A DNA stretch of 64,000 bases from Rhexocercosporidium sp. MPI-PUGE-AT-0058 (Eukaryota > Ascomycota > Leotiomycetes > Helotiales): the NCBI GenBank assembly GCA_020746875.1, contig JAGTJL010000015.1, positions 1,426,001-1,490,000 of the forward strand, read 5' to 3'. The notes under the pieces were generated by a model. It made no database searches. It saw nothing but the letters and a program-made list of their open reading frames with translations, and was not told the DNA's origin. The position numbers were made by a program, and so were the translations under genes. How positions within the stretch are numbered: the first letter of the stretch is position 1; every line of letters starts with the position of its first letter. Below, one piece after another: positions 58,618-64,000 of this stretch.

Positions 58618-61552
58618 TCATATTGAGTTCGAAGGGGCAAGACCTAAGAGATCGTCGAACCACTAGACGGCGAAGAAGTCAGCGATTGTCTACGGGCTTG
58701 AAGATAGAATAACACTTGTCAAGCACTTACATTCACAGTTCTGATATCAAAAGAATCCGATATGTTTTGGGTGAAGGGATTTGTAAAGGTGTCATGTTCT
58801 CGTCGATTTGTTGGAGACTGCTGATAACCAGAATCTACAAGATCGTACGATGAGGATGGCCGTGGTGCTTTGGTACGATAGGATGAGTAAGGCGCGTGGC
58901 TTCGTCCGGGTAACATGGCTTCAGATATAGGTTGACTTTCCGGATAAGGCTGAAACGAAGAAGTGTCTTGTTGTAGCCACAGAGGCATGTGTGAAGCTAC
59001 AATTGGGGAATTTCCTGGCGGTGGGAGGTCGTTTTCGCAGAACTTCTTCACGAATGCTGCTACATTCAAGCTCTTTACAGAGTGCTTTGGCCTGGTAAGA
59101 TTTCCGCTAGCTCTCTCTTTCCCATTTGGCAAGGATGAGGAGCCGTTCATCTGAGCGTGCTTGTGCTCCTCAGCCAACAGATCGGTCAATAAACGAGTGC
59201 CCCGTGCTGCAATGGAGCTAATTGTCGCGCTCTTGGAAAGTACGGATATGGTTTCCGTAATTAGTTGCCGGTGCTCCTCGTGCTCTCGAGCTGATTGGTG
59301 ACGGTTAAAATTGTCCAGGGATAAGATGATCTAGTGCAAGTTAGACCAGTGCGTGAGAAGTCAGTAGAACTATGCTTACGGCAGCAGCAACACTGAAGGC
59401 TTGAGTTGTCCAGAGAATCGGGCTCTGATCCGGAAGATCTTGTTTCAGTTCATGAATGATCGTTTTCGCTGCTGCCAAACAAGCTGTACCAAGTCAGATA
59501 CTGTACGTGCTCCTGGAACAAAGTTATGGTTTGGCGAAGATAGCCTTACTTCTGCGGGTGAAAGAAAATTTCTGGTCATGGAAACTCATCCCCAAAAATC
59601 TTCGATGGATCATCTGGAATGACCCGTCAGATCTAGCATTTGGGGATCGGGTGAAAACATACAATAATTTTGTGAGCAGATGTGATTGTAAGACACCCGC
59701 GAGCTACAGCTACCCAGTGCGGCCACATAGGATCAACTTGAGTCTGACTGTTGAGGCATGGTGGAAGCTGTGCTATCACCAGTTCTCTCATCATTTTATC
59801 GAAACGGAGAACATGTTCATATTTTGCGTCGATTCCATGAGCTTCCGATGATCTGTCTTGAAGAGCCGGCATCAATGCTGCTATCCGAAACAGGAAATTT
59901 CCGTACGTGGTGATGGAAGGCTTGGACGTTGAGATTATTTCCATCGTATCTTCATCACAATGCCTGGGCGCTTTTGATGAAAAGTGTAATGGGTTGATAC
60001 CTTGCGTCAAATTAGCAGAAGGAAAGGAAAAGACTTGTGAAGTTACAGTATGTCTCAGAGAATGGGACAGAAAACCAGTCCTGTGTTGCCAATTGTTGCC
60101 ATAATCTCCTCCCAACCTCCTTCTGTGTTGTCTCTGCAATGTCGTCTCCTCGGGAATCATTGGTTCCTCTTCTAGACTTTCCTAGTCGATGAAGCCCAAG
60201 AGACTGAGCTATGCGAACCACTGATGCGAGAAGCACAGACTGTGAGTTGGAAAATCTGTGGCTTATCAGAAGTTGTGCGAAGCCAACTTCTTAGATATAC
60301 GTACCCGAGGATATGGGCACATATTGTCGATGATGAAATGGCTTGAACACTGTATAGACTATGGTATTGCTGATATCGAGCCGCGTTCAGGCATTCGATT
60401 GAAGCCTGGTACCACTGCTTTGCCAGATTGCATTGATCCTCTTGAAAACCGCTTAGTTCGACGCCAATATATTCTGGAAGCTGTGATGGACTGTTTACCT
60501 TGATGGAAACCCCACTTCGTAACCTCGGAAGGCTGTACCGAAGTCATGCTTCCACAGATGATAGCGAAAAGAAGTGCTGCCCATTGCAATCCTGCACTCG
60601 TGGTACTGATAAGACCCTGCTCTTCGTCATAGAACCGATCGAGCTCTCTCCTGAAAGTAGGAACGTGGAAAGAGCAATGCATGAATAACAGCCAATCGGC
60701 ATGGTACTCCAATAGAAGAAAGACTTGCATCTTGGTGGGAAGCATATCTTGGATCTGAGAAATGTGCATTGTTTCCGTTGGAATGGTTCCTCCGGGGACT
60801 GAAGATGGGGAGTTTCCCCATGCTTGGGCAGTCTGTAAAATGTTATGTTCTGGATGAATTACCGGATCGTGGACAATTGATGGGTTCCTGACACCGATGG
60901 TGAGATGACTTTCCTTCAGTCTTCCCCATGCCAGAAATTCTAGAACCGTGGCGGCGTCTTCAACTTCGGCATCGGATCCATTCTGACCAGAAGTTGAGTC
61001 ATTCTCGACAACAGTCTCTCGGTCATAGGAGGATGGTAAACTTTGTCTCTCATCTTGATGATGAACTCGAGCTCGTTTTTGTGCCCTTTGAAGTCGTGGA
61101 ATTGAAGACGGACCAGAATCTTCTGATGGCTCGTCAGGTCTATCAACAACCAATCGCTTCCTCGTCGTGCTCGTATCAAGCTTCGACTCGAGGTGTTGAA
61201 CTCTATCCGAGAGACTCGTCACCAAACTGAGGATTCGCTCATTGATTGAAAGTTCTGCTGATTGTTCTCTGGGAGGTGGAGCTGCAACTGGGTTTGGAGT
61301 GCGAGGGGAAAGAGAGACAGAGGGACGCCTTCTCTCAGTAGAATGTGCTACATCTGCCCGACGGCACAAATGAGCCGTGCCTCTGAGATGAAAGTCAGTG
61401 TTCGCTTCAACACAGCTAGTGGCAATCGCCAAAAGGGTGAGAGGTCTCTTTGGAATCACGTGCCTCTTGTGGCAGTTCTCACAAGGAATCTGTTTGTTAC
61501 ATCTAATCTTCCTCCTAGCACAGTCGGCACAGGTTTGAGGTTTTCGTGACAT
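58618..61552 (-). CDS. Zn2Cys6 transcription factor with fungal-specific TF domain
   Basis: This is a nuclear regulator, a candidate for local control. The N-terminal zinc cluster is CADCARRKIRCNKQIPCENC followed by HKRGTAHLCRR, completed by a GC-AG intron at 61383-61463. A coiled coil lies near LSLVTSLSDRVQHLESKLD. The middle homology domain runs from about 60900 to 59600: QMLPTKMQVFLLLEYHADWL-type sequence, NLAKQWYQASIECLNAARYQ, SVLLASVVRIAQSLGLHRLG and RRLWQQLATQDWFSVPFSET. About eight introns were inferred. The last one turns VNVSA-stop into VN-WFDDLLGLAPSNSI, ending at 58618, as in relatives. The start MSRKPQTCADC at 61552 is clear. It is divergent from the NCS1 permease. Confidence 0.88.
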
Positions 61553-62175
61553 CGTGGTCCGTTTGCCGTCTCACGGCCGAAAAGTGAGACTTTGGTTCAT
61601 TACCGTCGGAGCCGTAGACCCACGTGGGGTAGGTGGGAGCTTAGAATCAAGTTTCCTTCAACTGCTTTAGCTCAAAGACGTATTGATATTGCCCAGACAC
61701 TCGGTAACTGAAGCGAACATATTCAGAAAGCGCGTATGGTTGATTCGTGATATTGTGAGTCGTTTTGATGCTTATCGTTGACGATGTTCTGGATATCAAA
61801 ATCTCGGACCCGAAACCCGAAATTTGACCCACTTCCCCAACCTCTCTTCAGCCTCCAATCCGACAACCTTCAAACAACCATACAACGCCACTTGATATCG
61901 ATTCATATCTCTTGGTACCCATGTTATCATGATAGTCCATCTCCGCATGCCGGCAATAGTCCGCTTCGGATTGCTACCCAGCTTCATGGGAAACAACTGC
62001 CTATCGCGATGTGGTGGAAGATAGGCTGTGGTTGACAATCGAGTTCTTGTTGATCATATATGGAAGTAGAATGGCCGATTTCATGACGTTATTCCTCCTT
62101 GTTGTTTGTTGAAGCTCAACTGTTCTATCTTGAAGATTTGCATGATCAATCATGTTTGAACGAGCGAAGAACTCC
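61553..62175. promoter_or_regulatory. Shared promoter of the Zn2Cys6 regulator and NCS1 permease, GATA-rich
   Basis: This 623-bp divergent promoter contains six HGATAR sites by eye: at about 61771, 61924, 61930, 62001, 62019 and 62125, four of them within 100 bp. HGATAR is the binding site of AreA/NIT2 GATA factors, which relieve nitrogen repression. It also contains CGG-N2-CCG at 61805 and CGGCCG at 61574, the half-site layout used by Zn2Cys6 dimers. The sites are seen; the regulation is inferred. Confidence 0.5.
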
Positions 62176-64000
62176 ATGCGAACATTCAGCTGGAAGCTGC
62201 CAAAACAACCATCCTCTCTTGCCCCAGAATATGTATGGAGTAATTCAGGTATGTCTTGAAGCATATATATTTTGTACCATCCTGACTCTCATTGACTTCG
62301 GCTAGATCAGGACCCGGTTCCTGTTGAGAAGTAAGCCCACGAACTTTTCACAACGGTGAGACTTCTTTTAACACCCATCAGGCGAACATGGAGCGGTTTT
62401 ACATTTGTCATGTACTGGTTTTCGGATTTAGTCACATATTCAACTTGGGCTAATGGGGCTGCTGTCGTGGCTCTGGGTCTCTCACCCAGTGATGCCATCT
62501 GGATTGTTTTTGTTGCAGCCATGTGCAATGCAATTCCCACGGTTATGAACGGCGCAATTGGGTCGGATTTGCACATTGTGAGTTCAAGTAGATACAGGTT
62601 CTAAACCACTCTAATTAAAAGCTAGCCATTTCCTATTGCGATCCGTGCTAGCTATGGATACTGGCTTAGTTACTTCTGCGTTGTTTCAAGGGCCATTCTC
62701 GCCCTCTTTTGGTTCGGTGTCCAATCCGCTGGAGGCGCTACAGCGATCACACAGATGATCACAGCTATCTGGCCATCTTATGCTCACCTCCACAACGCTC
62801 TTCCCGCTTCAGCAGGCATCACAACGAAGGGACTGATCTCATATTTCCTCTACCATGTCGTCCAAACGCCGTTCCTCTTTATCCGAACAGAGAAGTTGAA
62901 GTGGATGTTCCTAGCGAAGACAATACTGGTGCCTCCAATGGCTCTCTCCATGGTCATTTACCTTGCTGTTGCAGCCAAAGATGCGCCAGACTTCTGGAAC
63001 CAGAAATCCGAGATTACCGGCTCAACCCGTGCCTGGCTTTGGCTTTCGAGCATGACTTCAATTACAGGAGGCTTTTCCACACTTGCTGTCAACATCCCAG
63101 ATTTCTCCCGCTTTGCAAGAAAAAAAGGCTCACAGTGGTGGCAACTACCCTTCATTCCAATCTTCAAGATCGTGGTCAGTATCTTTGGGGTTGTTGGGGC
63201 AAGTGCTTCAAAGCCACTTTACGGCAAGACGCTTTGGAGTCCTCTTGACATTCTAGCTCAATGGCAAGGTAGTCCAAGCGGTCGAGCTGCTGCTTTTTTC
63301 TGCGCGACGCTTTGGTGTTTGGCTCAGATCTGTGTCAACATCTCTGCCAATTCTGTCTCCTTTGGCAACGGTAAGCTATCAAAACCAATCCCATCTTGCT
63401 CCCACAGCTAACAAAGAACGTCGTTAGATATCACCTCCCTCTTCCCGAAATACTTCAACATCCGCCGCGGTGTCATCTTCGCCATGGTGGTCGGCGGATG
63501 GGCAATGGTTCCCTGGATCATCCTCTCCAACGCCAAAACATTCCTCAATTTCATGTCTGCATATGCAGTCTTTATGGCACCCATTGCTGGCATCATGCTG
63601 ACAGATTACTGGTTTATCAAAAAGCGTAGGATTGATGTTCCAGCTCTGTACGATCCGGAAGGGATCTACGGTAAATGTGTAAGTCCTTTTCGCAAGCACA
63701 CTCTCCCAAACAGAGGAATTTGCAGCTAATTTTTCCTACAGAATTGGCGAGCTCTGGTTATCATGGTCTTAGTTATCGTCCCCATGCTTCCAGCTCTAGC
63801 GCACAAAGTCACGCCAGACAGCGTGCACATTCCCAAAGAATTGTCCAACCTCTTCTCCATCAACTGGTTGTATGGCTTCGTAGCTTCTTGCGTCATTTAC
63901 TATGTTCTCAACATTGTATTTCCTGACAAAGAGACATTGATCCCAGCTGTGATCGAAGGGTACAAAGACGTAGTTGAGGGTGTAGCTGCCAGGAACGAGA
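62176..64000 (+). CDS. NCS1 nucleobase/allantoin-type permease (3' partial)
   Basis: This is a plasma-membrane cation symporter of the Fur branch, which takes up uracil, allantoin, uridine, uric acid or similar compounds. The start actccATGcga gives MRTFSWKLPKQPSSLAPEYV. Two short introns complete WSNSDQDPVPVEKRTWSGF, the conserved entry to helix 1. Further blocks are NGAAVVALGLSPSDAIWIVF, PFPIAIRASYGYWLSYF, FWFGVQSAGGATAITQMITA and NIPDFSRFARKKGSQWWQLP. More introns fall after DLHI, after VSFGN and after GIYGKC. The reading is open to the window edge in the C-terminal tail (VIEGYKDVVEGVAARNE), so only a little is missing. Substrate cannot be fixed from sequence. Confidence 0.92.

Noticed and set aside
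1..64000. CRISPR arrays, rRNA genes, operons or bacterial insertion sequences
   Set aside because: No spaced identical repeats, no rRNA sequence and no prokaryotic gene organisation were seen. The gene structure is that of an ascomycete nucleus.

Overview
This 64 kb window is nuclear DNA of a filamentous ascomycete (Pezizomycotina; a leotiomycete is my guess, but the sequence alone does not settle it). The genes carry short introns of about 45-100 nt with GT-AG ends and CTAAC/CTGAC branch sites. The gene content is typical of such fungi: HapE, Mei2, the ERMES subunit MMM1, a GDP-mannose transporter and Zn2Cys6 regulators. There is no rRNA, no CRISPR and no prokaryotic signal.

Layout. From 1 to 24 kb lie conserved housekeeping genes. 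These are a SUN-domain SLP1-like protein (cut by the left edge), a Mei2-like RNA-binding protein with a 1.4 kb first intron, exocyst SEC15, CCAAT-binding subunit HapE, rRNA-processing factor FCF2, mitoribosomal RSM10 and mitochondrial tryptophanyl-tRNA synthetase MSW1. From 24 to 29.5 kb there is a decayed patch with a broken carboxylesterase fragment. It is followed by a secreted galactose-oxidase-like copper radical oxidase with three N-terminal cysteine-rich repeats and a 1-nt frameshift. From 30 to 45 kb come ADI1 (methionine salvage), a DUF3602-like protein, a gene-poor 4 kb with a tRNA-like sequence, phosducin-like PLP1, the GDP-mannose transporter, a hotdog thioesterase, MMM1 (also frameshifted, in a C run), a small inverted-repeat element and a SUR1-type sphingolipid mannosyltransferase. 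From 45 to 50 kb there is a DUF6594-like pseudogene and an uncharacterised protein with a retropepsin-like domain.

From 50 to 64 kb the window becomes accessory: an amino-acid permease, a zinc alcohol dehydrogenase, an Fe(II)/2-oxoglutarate dioxygenase related to xanthine dioxygenase, an inverted-repeat transposon relic, an alpha/beta hydrolase, a Zn2Cys6 regulator and, divergent from it, an NCS1 nucleobase/allantoin-type permease cut by the right edge. The regulator/permease promoter holds six HGATAR (GATA-factor) sites. This arrangement suggests a small nitrogen-source catabolic cluster, and it is the best candidate here for an undescribed system.

Exon joins were worked out by hand from reading frame, splice consensus and protein-family conservation. 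Names rest on remembered family motifs, with no database search.
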